Source: an uncultured Oscillospiraceae bacterium (GTDB lineage: Bacteria > Bacillota > Clostridia > Oscillospirales > Oscillospiraceae). From it: a stretch of 64,000 bases of DNA. The notes under the pieces were generated by a model. That model ran no database searches. It had not been told where the DNA came from and worked only from the letters and a program-made list of their open reading frames with translations. Positions 8,704 to 17,154 of the stretch are shown piece by piece. The position numbers were made by a program, and so were the translations under genes. The stretch is taken from assembly GCA_944386985.1 (NCBI GenBank), contig CALXDD010000002.1, forward strand, positions 98,520 through 162,519. The letters are read 5' to 3'. The stretch's first letter is position 1, and each line of letters begins with the position of its first letter.

Positions 8704-9597
8704 ATGACCGGAGCATACGCAAGAGAGCGCTATGAGCAGGCCTGTCTGCTGCTGCCTCCGCCGCTCCGCCTGCAGGCGCTGGACGCGGCAAAAGAACTGG
8801 GGGAGACGGCGGAGGAGCTGCGGCTTCGCCGGGGGGAGCCGCTGATGCTGACCACCCCGGAGGGAGAGCGCGTCCTGCCGGGACCGGCGGTCACAGGGGA
8901 GGACTTAGAGCAGGTAGTGGACCAGGTGACGGACTGGTCCCGGTACACGGCGGCGGAGACCATCCGCCAGGGCTATCTCACCGCCCGGGGCGGCTTTCGG
9001 GTGGGCCTCTGCGGCACCGCCGTGGTGGAGCAGGGGCAGATCCGGCAGATCGGGGACCTGTCTTCCCTGGCTATCCGCATTCCCCGGGAGAGCGTGGGGC
9101 TCTCCGCCCAGGTGCTGCCCCGTCTGATGGAGGGGGAGACCTTTCCCTCTACCCTGGTGATCTCCCCGCCTGGGGGCGGCAAGACCACCCTCCTCCGGGA
9201 CATGGTCCGGTCCCTCTCGGACCATTACGGATTGCGCGTTGCCCTGGCCGATGAGCGTGGGGAGTTGGCGGCGGTCTATCAGGGACAGGCCCAGCTCAGC
9301 GTAGGACGGCATACCGACGTCATGGACGGCTGTCCCAAAGCCCTGGCCATCCCGGCGCTGCTGCGTGCCATGAACCCCCAGATCATCGCCGTGGACGAGG
9401 TGGCATTGCCGGAGGATGTGGAGGCCATGGTCCGGGCCGCCCGGGGCGGTGCGGGGCTGCTGGCCACGGTCCACGGGGCATCGGTGGAGGAGCTGCGGCA
9501 AAAGCCTCTGCTGCGGGAACTCTTCGAGGTCTTTTCCCGCGCTGTGGTGATCCGGCGGCAGGGGAGAGAGCGAGTGTACGAGGTGCATGGATTGTGA
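8704..9597 (+). CDS. spoIIIAA: Stage III sporulation protein AA, ATPase
   Basis: Secretion-type ATPase of the SpoIIIA-SpoIIQ channel that links mother cell and forespore after engulfment. The 297-residue sequence has the Walker A motif PPGGGKTTLLRD (about residue 155), a Walker B-like strand ending IIAVDEV, and a VHGAS sensor segment, as in type II/IV secretion ATPases. ATG 8704 follows GGGAGGG; the open frame upstream contains the promoter. First gene of an eight-gene operon with overlapping or closely spaced starts. Confidence 0.95.
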   Translation: MTGAYARERYEQACLLLPPPLRLQALDAAKELGETAEELRLRRGEPLMLTTPEGERVLPGPAVTGEDLEQVVDQVTDWSRYTAAETIRQGYLTARGGFRVGLCGTAVVEQGQIRQIGDLSSLAIRIPRESVGLSAQVLPRLMEGETFPSTLVISPPGGGKTTLLRDMVRSLSDHYGLRVALADERGELAAVYQGQAQLSVGRHTDVMDGCPKALAIPALLRAMNPQIIAVDEVALPEDVEAMVRAARGGAGLLATVHGASVEELRQKPLLRELFEVFSRAVVIRRQGRERVYEVHGL

Positions 9598-10067
9598 AGG
9601 TTCTGGGAACGGCGCTGCTTCTCTGGGGGAGTCTGTGGGCCCGGCGGCTCCTGGCAAGCCGGAGGCGGCAGAAACTCCGCTGGGGGGAGGAGATGTGCCG
9701 GATGCTGGATGTCCTCTATCGGGGAATGGTCCACTTCCGCTGGCCTCTGCCGCGGATTTTGAAGGACTGCCAGGCGGAGAGCCGGGAGACGGCGGCGTTC
9801 TGGAGGATGCTTTTGGAGGGGCTGGGGCGACCCTTTCCCGCCCTGTGGCGGGATGCGGCGGCTTTGGCGCCGCCGGAGTTCCGACCCTGGCTTCTCTCCC
9901 TGGGGGATAGTCTCTCCGCCGGGGACCGGCCGGATCTCATCAATTTGACAAGGGAGGAAGTGTACCGCGCCGCCGGGGAGCTTCGGCGGCAGCAGCGGGA
10001 GAGGGACAGGCTGGAGACGGCGCTCTGTCTCGCTGCCTCGCTGATGACGGCGGCGGTACTGCTGTAG
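9594..10067 (+). CDS. spoIIIAB: Stage III sporulation protein AB
   Basis: A 157-residue membrane protein related to GspF-type secretion platform proteins. It has hydrophobic segments at each end (about 1-20 and 140-157) and a basic, helical middle (RILKDCQAESRETAAFW). The GTG start at 9594 overlaps the spoIIIAA stop. Position between spoIIIAA and spoIIIAC makes the assignment secure despite low sequence conservation. Confidence 0.9.
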   Translation: MKVLGTALLLWGSLWARRLLASRRRQKLRWGEEMCRMLDVLYRGMVHFRWPLPRILKDCQAESRETAAFWRMLLEGLGRPFPALWRDAAALAPPEFRPWLLSLGDSLSAGDRPDLINLTREEVYRAAGELRRQQRERDRLETALCLAASLMTAAVLL

Positions 10068-10072
10068 ACGCC

Positions 10073-10267
10073 ATGGACATTGATCTTATTTTTAAAATCG
10101 CCGCCATCGGCATCATTGTGGCGGTGCTCAATCAGCTGCTGGTGCGGTCGGGACGGGAGGAGCAGGCCCTCATGACCACCCTGGCGGGGCTGGTGGTGGT
10201 GCTGATGATCTTAGTGCGGGAGATCAGCGACCTGTTCCAGCTCATCAAGACACTCTTTCAGTTCTGA
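10073..10267 (+). CDS. spoIIIAC: Stage III sporulation protein AC
   Basis: A 64-residue protein with two transmembrane helices and the conserved opening DIDLIFKIAAIGIIVAVL. Part of the membrane platform of the SpoIIIA channel. It starts five bases after spoIIIAB and its stop overlaps the spoIIIAD start by one base. Confidence 0.94.
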   Translation: MDIDLIFKIAAIGIIVAVLNQLLVRSGREEQALMTTLAGLVVVLMILVREISDLFQLIKTLFQF

Positions 10268-10662
10268 TGGAGCTGGTAGCAAAGGCGGCGGTGATCTGCG
10301 TTGTGGTGGCACTCACCGCCCTGCTGCTGGAACGGGACACACCGGAGCTGGGGCTGCTGCTCACCCTGGCGGCGGTGGCGGCGGTAATGACCTACGCCCT
10401 GTCCTTCTACCAGCAGGTCCGGGAGATGCTGGAGGCCCTGATGGACCAGGCAGGCCTGGACAGTTCCCTTTTCGCGCCCATTCTGAAGATCGTGGCCATC
10501 TCCCTCATTGCCCGGCTTGGCTCCGACGTGTGCAAGGACAGCGGCCATGGGGCTTTGGCTTCTCTGATGGACATGGCAGGAACAGTGTGCGCCCTGCTGG
10601 CGGCCCAGCCTCTGCTGGAGCGGACCCTGGCGCTGCTGCTGGGTTGGGGAGGACAGGCATGA
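10267..10662 (+). CDS. spoIIIAD: Stage III sporulation protein AD
   Basis: A 131-residue protein with about four membrane segments, homologous in its first part to SpoIIIAC. The signature LKIVAISLIARLGSDVCKD (about residues 77-95) is typical of the family. TGATG coupling to spoIIIAC and an ATGA overlap with spoIIIAE indicate stoichiometric translation. Confidence 0.94.
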   Translation: MELVAKAAVICVVVALTALLLERDTPELGLLLTLAAVAAVMTYALSFYQQVREMLEALMDQAGLDSSLFAPILKIVAISLIARLGSDVCKDSGHGALASLMDMAGTVCALLAAQPLLERTLALLLGWGGQA

Positions 10663-11723
10663 GAAGATGGGTGATTGTAGGGTTCCTCTGCCTGGCGGTC
10701 CTGACGGTGTCCGTTCGGGCCTCCGTTTTGCCGGAGGAGCTGACAGGGGAGCTGCCGAGCCAGCTGCAGGAGGCAGCAGACAGCGGAGACTGGCAGGATG
10801 GGATTCTCAGTCTCTGGGACAGTGTCCGGGATAGCCTTGGACAGTGGGTACGTCACGGTCTCTCCGGCGTGGCGGGGATGATGGCGGTGCTGCTGCTGTG
10901 TGGCATCGGGGAACCCCTTTTGGAGACGGCGCCGGGAGGGAAAGGACTGCCTTACCTCACCATGGCGGGGGCTGCCGCCGTGGTCTCTCTGACAGCAGGG
11001 GAACTGGACCAGCTCATCGGCCTTGGGTCCGAGACCATTTTGGAATTGGACCAATTCTCCAAGGTGCTCCTGCCCACGCTGGCCACCGCCACCGCCTCAG
11101 CGGGGTTGGTGGGCACGGCGGCGGCCAAGCAGGTGGCCACCGTATTCTTCTGCGACATTCTCATCACGGTGATTCAGCGCCTGCTGCTGCCCTTCCTGTA
11201 CCTCTATATCGGCGCCGCGGCGGCGGGGGCCATGCTGGGGGATGGGCGGCTGGAGTCCATCGCAAAGGCAATCAAGGCTGGGGTCAGCTGGTGCCTCAAG
11301 GGGATGCTGACCCTTTTTACCCTGTATCTCTCCGTTGCAGGGGTGATCTCAGGAGCCGCCGACGCGGCGGCGGTGAAGGTGACAAAGACCGCTATTTCCA
11401 GCGCGGTTCCGGTGGCGGGCTCAGTGCTGGCGGGAGCGGCAGAGACCATGCTGGCGGGGGCCGGAGCGGTGAAGAACACTATCGGCATCTTCGGTGTGCT
11501 GGCCATCGCCGCTATCTGCCTGCCGCCCTTCCTCCGCCTGGCGGTACAGTACCTTCTCTACAAGCTGGCGGCCTTCGCCGCCTCTACGGTGGCGTCTCCG
11601 GCTCTGGTGAAGCTCATCGACAGTCTGGGCTCCGCCTTCGGGCTGGTGCTGGGGATGGCGGGCAGCTGCGGACTGCTGTTGGCCATCTCCGTCCTATCTT
11701 CGATATTGGCGGTGAGTGTATGA
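10659..11723 (+). CDS. spoIIIAE: Stage III sporulation protein AE
   Basis: A 354-residue polytopic protein with a cleavable-type signal sequence (RRWVIVGFLCLAVLTVSVRA), a short outer segment and about seven membrane helices. Conserved positions include GVAGMMAVLLLCGI and the long VAGVISGAADAAAVKVTKTAISS-type region (cited as a landmark only). ATG 10659 is chosen because it overlaps the spoIIIAD stop and leads directly into the signal sequence; the frame is open further upstream by chance. The protein is somewhat shorter than the B. subtilis one. Confidence 0.94.
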   Translation: MRRWVIVGFLCLAVLTVSVRASVLPEELTGELPSQLQEAADSGDWQDGILSLWDSVRDSLGQWVRHGLSGVAGMMAVLLLCGIGEPLLETAPGGKGLPYLTMAGAAAVVSLTAGELDQLIGLGSETILELDQFSKVLLPTLATATASAGLVGTAAAKQVATVFFCDILITVIQRLLLPFLYLYIGAAAAGAMLGDGRLESIAKAIKAGVSWCLKGMLTLFTLYLSVAGVISGAADAAAVKVTKTAISSAVPVAGSVLAGAAETMLAGAGAVKNTIGIFGVLAIAAICLPPFLRLAVQYLLYKLAAFAASTVASPALVKLIDSLGSAFGLVLGMAGSCGLLLAISVLSSILAVSV

Positions 11724-12193
11724 TCGAATCTCTGCGGCAGTGGCTGGTGAGCCTGACGGCAGCGGCCATTCTTTTGGGGGCGGCGGAATCCCTGGTAACC
11801 CAGGGCAGTGTCCGGCGGGTGCTGCGCCTGGCAGGCGGTGTGGTGCTGATGATCCTGCTGCTGCGGCCCCTCAGCGGCATTGCCGGAAATCTTCCCCAGC
11901 TGTCCATAGACGGCTTCCGGCAGGAGACGGAGCAGCGGGAGGAGGAACTGAAAAAGCAGCAGGAGGAGGCTGTGGGAGGACTCATAGAAAGCGAACTTGG
12001 CTCATATATATGGGACAAGGAGCAGAGCCTTGGCCTCGACTACCCGGTGTCGGTATCCACCCGGCCGGGGGCAGGAGGCGGATCGGTGCCGGACCGCGTG
12101 TCCATCGACGGTCCCTTCCACCAGGAGCTCAGCGACTGGCTGACCACAGAGCTCGGCCTGGGGCCGGAATGTCAGATATGGCGGGAGGAGTAG
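11720..12193 (+). CDS. spoIIIAF: Stage III sporulation protein AF
   Basis: A 157-residue protein with two N-terminal membrane helices (about 7-27 and 33-53) and an extracytoplasmic domain after a charged coiled segment (QEEELKKQQEE). SpoIIIAF forms a ring-like domain in the channel. ATG 11720 overlaps the spoIIIAE stop (ATGA). The same frame is open from 10844 through spoIIIAE, but that part is out of phase with real coding. Confidence 0.92.
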   Translation: MIESLRQWLVSLTAAAILLGAAESLVTQGSVRRVLRLAGGVVLMILLLRPLSGIAGNLPQLSIDGFRQETEQREEELKKQQEEAVGGLIESELGSYIWDKEQSLGLDYPVSVSTRPGAGGGSVPDRVSIDGPFHQELSDWLTTELGLGPECQIWREE

Positions 12194-12196
12194 AGC

Positions 12197-12739
12197 GTGG
12201 AAGAGAAGCACAAGGGAAAGGCGCTGGCCCTGCTGCGGGCAGCAGGGAAGTACAAGGCGGTGCTGCTGGTGATCGCAGCCGGTGTGATCTGCCTCCTGTG
12301 GCCAAGCGGCGGAGGAGGTGAAAAGGAAGCAGACTTCACAGCAAAAGCATCCTCGGCGGACCAGGAACTTCAGCAGCTGGAGGCCATCCAAACGGAGATG
12401 GAGGAAATTTTGGGCCATATCCAAGGGGTGGGACAGCTTCAGCTGATGCTGACAGTGGATCGGGGGCGGGAGCAGGTCCTGGCAGGGGACACCACCCTCG
12501 CCTACAGCGGCCCCACCGCCTCGCCGGAGGACTACAGTCGCTCCTCGGAAACGGTGGTGCTGTCCGGCGACGGGGGCAGCGTGGTGGTGACCCAGGAGGT
12601 CTGGCCCAAGTTCCGGGGCGCCCTGGTGGTGTGCCAGGGCGCAGAGGACCCGGCGGTGCAGTTAGAGGTGATTGAAGCGGTCTCAGCGCTGACAGGGCTG
12701 GGGTCGGATAAAATTTCAGTGGTGACATGGGCAGAATAA
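12197..12739 (+). CDS. spoIIIAG: Stage III sporulation protein AG
   Basis: A 180-residue ring-forming component of the feeding channel. One transmembrane helix (about 20-37) is followed by a linker and the ring-building-motif domain with LMLTVDRGREQVLA and a C-terminal LEVIEAVSALTGLGSDKISV. The GTG start at 12197 is three bases after the spoIIIAF stop, preceded by GGGAGGAG within spoIIIAF. Confidence 0.93.
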   Translation: MEEKHKGKALALLRAAGKYKAVLLVIAAGVICLLWPSGGGGEKEADFTAKASSADQELQQLEAIQTEMEEILGHIQGVGQLQLMLTVDRGREQVLAGDTTLAYSGPTASPEDYSRSSETVVLSGDGGSVVVTQEVWPKFRGALVVCQGAEDPAVQLEVIEAVSALTGLGSDKISVVTWAE

Positions 12740-12755
12740 ATGAGGAGGATATGGG

Positions 12756-13340
12756 ATGAAACAGCTTTGGAAGAGGAATATCGTGGCAGCCACCGTACTG
12801 CTCTTTGTGTGCGCGGCGGTCTATCTCAACTGGAAGTACGCCAGCGGCCTGCCGGACGGGGCCGCCACTGATGTGGGGCAGAAGATCTTAGGGGAATCCA
12901 CTCTGGTCAGCGGCGGAGCTCAGACCGGTGAGGAGGAGAGCGGCGCTGGGGAGACCAGCGGTGTGGAGGAGACCTCCAGCGACGCCGGGGACGACTATTT
13001 TGCCTCCGCCCGGCTCTCCCGTCAGCAGGCCAGGGACAGCGCCATCGCCCTTTTAAGGGAGGCGGCGGAGAGTGAGACAGCGGATGTGGCGGTGGCCAAC
13101 GAGGCGGCGGAGACCATCCAGGTGCTGGCGGGCTACGCACTGGCGGAGGCCCAGATCGAAAACCTTGTCACCGCAAAGGGTTACAGCGAGTGTGTGGCCT
13201 TCATGGGAGACGGGGCCATCAGCGTAGTGGTGGAGAAGGAGGGAGGCCTCCAGGCGGAGGACGTGGCTAAGATCACAGAGATCGTTTTGTCTGAGACAGA
13301 TTACACCACAGACCAGATCACTGTGCTGGAGGCAAATTAG
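12756..13340 (+). CDS. spoIIIAH: Stage III sporulation protein AH
   Basis: A 194-residue mother-cell component that in B. subtilis meets forespore SpoIIQ across the intermembrane space. One transmembrane helix (about 9-27), a variable acidic linker (GEEESGAGETSGVEE) and the YscJ/FliF-like domain with ARLSRQQARDSAIALLREA, ending in an ALAEAQIENLVTAKGY-like segment. Preceded by GAGGAT. Last gene of the operon; a housekeeping promoter begins immediately after its stop. Confidence 0.94.
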   Translation: MKQLWKRNIVAATVLLFVCAAVYLNWKYASGLPDGAATDVGQKILGESTLVSGGAQTGEEESGAGETSGVEETSSDAGDDYFASARLSRQQARDSAIALLREAAESETADVAVANEAAETIQVLAGYALAEAQIENLVTAKGYSECVAFMGDGAISVVVEKEGGLQAEDVAKITEIVLSETDYTTDQITVLEAN

Positions 13341-13343
13341 TGG

Positions 13344-13372
13344 TTGTCAACCGCCGGGGGTTGTGGTACAAT
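13344..13372 (+). promoter_or_regulatory. Sigma-A promoter for asp23-nusB
   Basis: TTGTCA (13344-13349), a 17-bp spacer and TACAAT (13367-13372). It begins three bases after the spoIIIAH stop, giving the following housekeeping genes expression independent of sporulation. Confidence 0.8.
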
Positions 13373-13424
13373 GTGGAGGATAGCAATACAAAAGAAACAC
13401 CTGTTTAGAGGAGTGTCTGCTGAT

Positions 13425-13769
13425 ATGAACGAGAACAAGGAATATATCACCCATCCCGACGAACTGGGGACCATCCATATTTCCGAGGATGTGCTGGGCG
13501 CCATCGCAGCCTCCGCCGCCGGAGAGATCGAAGGTGTCAGCAGCCTGATGGGCTCCGGAATGGGGAAGAAGAACCCCACCCGGGGCGTGAAGATCTCCCT
13601 TCAGGACGATCAGGCTGTGGTGGATGTGTATGTCATGGTGCGCTATGGTCAGCCCATTCCCGAGGTGGCGGAAAAGATCCAGTCCGCGGTGGCAGGCGCT
13701 GTGGAGGCCATGGCCGGTTTCACTGTAAAGGCAGTGAACGTCCATGTGGGCGGCGTCAGCTTTGAGTAA
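13425..13769 (+). CDS. Asp23/Gls24 family envelope stress protein
   Basis: A 114-residue cytosolic or membrane-associated protein of the alkaline-shock Asp23 family, in which two beta-alpha repeats surround a conserved GTIHISEDVLGAIAASAA segment and a VDVYVMVRYGQPIPEVAEKIQ-type strand-helix unit (named as a landmark). ATG 13425 follows AGAGGAGTG; the upstream in-frame region contains the promoter. The location directly before nusB is conserved in many clostridia. Confidence 0.92.
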   Translation: MNENKEYITHPDELGTIHISEDVLGAIAASAAGEIEGVSSLMGSGMGKKNPTRGVKISLQDDQAVVDVYVMVRYGQPIPEVAEKIQSAVAGAVEAMAGFTVKAVNVHVGGVSFE

Positions 13770-13824
13770 GTATCCGCCCGTGCCCGGTAAGTAAATTCAA
13801 AAGAAACAGAAGGAACCTTCGTTT

Positions 13825-14274
13825 ATGGTCAGAAATACCGCCAGAGAAATCGCCATCCACCTCTCCTACCAGCTGAACTTTACCCGGGAGGCCCCGGAGA
13901 AGCTGTTGGAGGAGTATTTGTCCCCTGAGCACTTCGCGGAGCTTGCGGAGGAGGATGAGTCGTATCGGGAGCTGCCCAATCCCAAGCAGCGCCAATACAT
14001 CTCACGTCTGGTCACCGGCGTGGCTCAGCACCGCTCAGAGTTGGACGGCTATATAGAGAAATACGCTGTGGGCTGGAAATTTGCCCGGATTCCTATGGTG
14101 GCTGCCGCCATCATGCGGGTGGCCATGTATGAGATCTTGTATATGGACGACATTCCCAACGGCGTCGCCATCAACGAGGCGGTGGAGCTGGCAAAGAAGT
14201 ACGAGAGCGACGAGGTCGTCAAGTTCATCAACGGAATTCTGGGCACCTTTGTCCAGAAGGAAGCCATCCATTGA
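13825..14274 (+). CDS. nusB: Transcription antitermination factor NusB
   Basis: A 149-residue helical protein that binds boxA RNA with NusE (S10) in rRNA antitermination. Typical features are the N-terminal AREIAIHLSYQLNF and the conserved C-terminal block YEILYMDDIPNGVAINEAVELAKKY. Length and spacing are normal. It is followed by a terminator hairpin before xseA, so readthrough may be partial. Confidence 0.95.
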   Translation: MVRNTAREIAIHLSYQLNFTREAPEKLLEEYLSPEHFAELAEEDESYRELPNPKQRQYISRLVTGVAQHRSELDGYIEKYAVGWKFARIPMVAAAIMRVAMYEILYMDDIPNGVAINEAVELAKKYESDEVVKFINGILGTFVQKEAIH

Positions 14275-14277
14275 GCA

Positions 14278-14325
14278 GGAGAGAGCGTACAAACAAAAGC
14301 TGTGCGCTCTCTTTTTCCTTTTTTA
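14278..14325 (+). terminator. Terminator or attenuator between nusB and xseA
   Basis: Stem GAGAGCGTAC / GTGCGCTCTC (14281-14312) followed by a long pyrimidine run with TTTTT and TTTTTT. It interrupts an otherwise continuous gene cluster. Confidence 0.7.
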
Positions 14326-14350
14326 TTCCTGTTTTGGAAGGAGTGAAGCT

Positions 14351-15580
14351 ATGCAGCCGCGGATCTATGCTGTCTCCGAGGTCAACCAATACATCAAACA
14401 GGTGCTGGATGGGGACCCTATACTGGGGGAAATCTATGTCCGGGGAGAAATCTCCAATTATAAGCTCTATCCCTCCGGCCACCACTACTTCACATTGAAG
14501 GACCCGGAGGGGGCCATCCGCTGCGTCATGTTCAAAGGACAGGCTATGCGCCTCCGCTTCCGGCCGGAAAACGGTATGAAGGTGATCGCCTTTGGACGGA
14601 TCTCCGTCTTTCCCCGGGACGGGGCCTATCAGCTCTACTGCAATGAGCTCAGCGCTGACGGGATAGGGGATCTTCATGTGGCCTTCGAGCAGCTGAAGGA
14701 GAAGCTGTACCGGGAGGGGCTCTTCGATCCCGCTCACAAAAAGCCCCTGCCCAAATACCCCAGGCGTATCGCCATCATTACCTCTGGAGCGGGGGCGGCG
14801 GTCCACGATATGATCCGCATCATTCGCCGGCGGTACCCCATTACGGAGGTCGCCCTTCTGCCGGTGCGGGTCCAGGGGGTGGAAGCGCCGCCGGAGATCG
14901 TGGGGGCCATCCGCTATGCCAATCGCTGGCGGGTGGGGGACCTTATCATCACCGGCCGGGGCGGCGGTTCCATCGAGGATCTGTGGGCCTTCAACGACGA
15001 GCGGGTGGCCCGGGCCATCTATGAGTCGAAACTTCCTGTCATCTCGGCGGTGGGCCACGAACCGGACGTCACCATCGCCGACTTTGTGGCGGACGTCCGG
15101 GCGGCCACTCCCTCCCACGCGGCAGAGATCGCCGTGCCGGACATGGCAGAGCTGCTGGACAAGCTCCGCAGTGCCCGGGACGCCATGGAGCGGTCGGAGA
15201 GCCGGCGGCTGGAGCTCTGCCGCCAGCGGCTCCAGGCCCTGGCGACAAAGCGGGCCATGACCGACCCCATGGCCTTTTTGCAGGATAAGCGGATGGTACT
15301 GGACTACGTTCAGCGGGGCCTTCTCCATGGAGGCGAGACACTGCTGATGGGGAGACGGCGGCGGCTGGGGGAGCTGGCCGCTGCAATAGACGCCCTCAGT
15401 CCCCTGAAGGTGCTGGGCCGGGGCTACGCCATGGTCACCAGCGAGGAGGGCGGTGTGGTCCGCTCAGCGTCCGAGGTGGAGAAGGACGAGAAGCTGTGGA
15501 TCACTATGGGCGACGGCAGACTCCACTGCCGGGTAGAGGAGAAGGAGGAGTTCCAACATGGCACAGAAGAAAACCTTTGA
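14351..15580 (+). CDS. xseA: Exodeoxyribonuclease VII large subunit
   Basis: A 409-residue nuclease subunit with an N-terminal OB fold (about 1-100) and the catalytic domain containing IAIITSGAGAAVHDM, GRGGGSIEDLWAFNDE and ISAVGHEPDVTIADFVAD, followed by a helical region that binds XseB. Degrades single-stranded DNA. ATG 14351 follows GGAAGGAG. The frame extends upstream through nusB out of phase. It overlaps the xseB start. Confidence 0.96.
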   Translation: MQPRIYAVSEVNQYIKQVLDGDPILGEIYVRGEISNYKLYPSGHHYFTLKDPEGAIRCVMFKGQAMRLRFRPENGMKVIAFGRISVFPRDGAYQLYCNELSADGIGDLHVAFEQLKEKLYREGLFDPAHKKPLPKYPRRIAIITSGAGAAVHDMIRIIRRRYPITEVALLPVRVQGVEAPPEIVGAIRYANRWRVGDLIITGRGGGSIEDLWAFNDERVARAIYESKLPVISAVGHEPDVTIADFVADVRAATPSHAAEIAVPDMAELLDKLRSARDAMERSESRRLELCRQRLQALATKRAMTDPMAFLQDKRMVLDYVQRGLLHGGETLLMGRRRRLGELAAAIDALSPLKVLGRGYAMVTSEEGGVVRSASEVEKDEKLWITMGDGRLHCRVEEKEEFQHGTEENL

Positions 15581-15788
15581 GGAGAGCATCACCCGTCTGG
15601 AGGAGATTGTATCCCTTTTGGAGAAGGGGGACGCCAAGCTGGCGGACTCCCTGGCCCTTTTTGAGGAGGGGACCAAGCTGGTGCAGGTGTGCACCAAGAT
15701 GCTGGATGAGGCGGAGCTGAAGGTGGTGAAGCTCCGTAAGGGAAGTGACGGCGTTCCCGAGGAGCTGCCCTTCGCAGAGGAGGAATAA
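15558..15788 (+). CDS. xseB: Exodeoxyribonuclease VII small subunit
   Basis: A 76-residue helical partner of XseA with the family pattern TFEESITRLEEIVSLLEKG and LADSLALFEEGTKLVQVC. It starts inside xseA and ends two bases before ispA, as expected for a coupled operon. Confidence 0.95.
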   Translation: MAQKKTFEESITRLEEIVSLLEKGDAKLADSLALFEEGTKLVQVCTKMLDEAELKVVKLRKGSDGVPEELPFAEEE

Positions 15789-15789
15789 C

Positions 15790-16659
15790 ATGGACTTTCA
15801 AATCTGCTATCAGGAGTATCTTACAGAAATCGAGAGCTACCTCGGCGGCCTCTTCCTCAGCAGCGCCCCCTACCACGAGCTTCAGGAAGCGATGCGTTAC
15901 AGCCTCCTGTCTGGCGGCAAACGGATCCGTCCGGTTCTGACGGCGGCTTTTGCCCAGCTGTTCGGGGGAGACTGGCACAAAGCGGTACCTTTGGGGTGTG
16001 CGCTGGAACTGGTCCACACCTACTCTCTGATCCACGACGATCTGCCCTGTATGGATGACGACGATCTCCGTCGGGGTAAACCCACCTGCCACAAGGTGTA
16101 CGGAGAGACATTGGCGGTACTGGCAGGGGATGCTCTGCAGCCGGAGGCCTTTGCTATCCTGGCGGGAGCAGAGGGGCTCAGCTCCCGCCAGCGGGCAGAG
16201 GCGGTAGCAGTACTGGCCCGGGCCTGCGGCGCCGACGGCATGGTGGCCGGTCAGGTGCTTGACGTCCAGGGGATGAGTCGGACGGAGGAGGAGCTTCGGC
16301 TTCTCCACAGTCTGAAGACCGGTGCTATGATCAAGGGTGCGGCTCTTCTGGGCTGCATAGCAGCGGATGCCGGGGAGGAGGAGAAAACTGCGGCCGCCAG
16401 CTATGCGGATGCGCTGGGTCTCGCCTTCCAGATCCGAGACGACATGCTGGATGTGATCGCTGATGAGAAGGATCTGGGCAAGCCCATCGGTTCGGACAAG
16501 GAGGAGGGGAAGAACACCTTTGTGGATCTGATGGGTCTGGAGCGCTGCGGGAAGCTGGTGGAGGAATGTACTGCCAGGTCCAAAGCGGCCATCCAGGGGT
16601 ATGCAGGATCAGAATTCCTGATGGAATTGGCTGATTCGCTGGCCACACGGAGAAAATGA
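15790..16659 (+). CDS. ispA: Polyprenyl synthetase (farnesyl diphosphate synthase type)
   Basis: A 289-residue trans-prenyltransferase making farnesyl diphosphate or a similar short chain from IPP and DMAPP. The first aspartate-rich motif is HDDLPCMDDDDLRRG (about 78-92), preceded by GGKRIRPVL; the second is QIRDDMLDV. Aromatic bulky residues before the first motif suggest a short-chain product. ATG 15790 lies immediately after xseB. It supplies substrate for the undecaprenyl and quinone pathways with dxs, which lies elsewhere in this window. Confidence 0.94.
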   Translation: MDFQICYQEYLTEIESYLGGLFLSSAPYHELQEAMRYSLLSGGKRIRPVLTAAFAQLFGGDWHKAVPLGCALELVHTYSLIHDDLPCMDDDDLRRGKPTCHKVYGETLAVLAGDALQPEAFAILAGAEGLSSRQRAEAVAVLARACGADGMVAGQVLDVQGMSRTEEELRLLHSLKTGAMIKGAALLGCIAADAGEEEKTAAASYADALGLAFQIRDDMLDVIADEKDLGKPIGSDKEEGKNTFVDLMGLERCGKLVEECTARSKAAIQGYAGSEFLMELADSLATRRK

Positions 16660-16660
16660 T

Positions 16661-17095
16661 ATGGGAATGCTGACAAGAAATCCCATTTTGGACTGTGCGC
16701 TGCTGGCCTGGTTCATTGCCCAGCTGATCAAATTCCTTTTAGAGCTTCTGATGAATCGTCATTTAGATATGAAGCGGTTTGTCACCAGTGGAGGAATGCC
16801 CAGCAGCCACTCCTCCTTTGTGGTGGCGGGTACTACAGCATTGGGGAGGCTGTACGGCATCGGCGATCCGCTGTTCGCTCTGGCAGTGATGCTGTCGGCG
16901 GTAGTGATGTACGATGCCTGCAATGTTCGTCGCAGCGCCGGGGACACGGCCAAGCTGGTGAATCAGCTGCTGGCCCATGTAGAAAAGCTGACGGCGGAGG
17001 ACTTTGCCGATGATCTGAAGATCATTATGGGCCATACGCCTCTACAGGTGGCGGTGGGAGCGATATTAGGCGTTGCCATCGGATTTCTGGCATAG
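16661..17095 (+). CDS. Divergent PAP2 family membrane protein
   Basis: A 144-residue protein (YuiD/DUF212 type) with about four hydrophobic segments and the PAP2-like remnant KRFVTSGGMPSSHSSFVVA (about 37-55) that carries the SxxxH-like phosphatase motif, plus a late MGHTPLQVAVGAILG segment with a second histidine. Probably acts on a lipid phosphate; the substrate is unknown. It begins two bases after ispA, which hints at a role in isoprenoid phosphate metabolism. Confidence 0.88.
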   Translation: MGMLTRNPILDCALLAWFIAQLIKFLLELLMNRHLDMKRFVTSGGMPSSHSSFVVAGTTALGRLYGIGDPLFALAVMLSAVVMYDACNVRRSAGDTAKLVNQLLAHVEKLTAEDFADDLKIIMGHTPLQVAVGAILGVAIGFLA

Positions 17096-17134
17096 AAAAT
17101 CCCGTGACAGAGTTGCTGTCACGGGATTTTGCTT
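17096..17134. terminator. Bidirectional terminator
   Basis: Perfect 15-base arms (AAAATCCCGTGACAG / CTGTCACGGGATTTT) with a five-base loop, flanked by A and T tracts, between convergent genes. Confidence 0.9.
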
Positions 17135-17154
17135 TACAGATACAAAGGACGAAA

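Noticed and set aside
10844-12193. A 449-codon frame spanning spoIIIAE and spoIIIAF
   Set aside because: Only the last 157 codons (spoIIIAF, ATG 11720) are genuine; the first part is out of phase with spoIIIAE.
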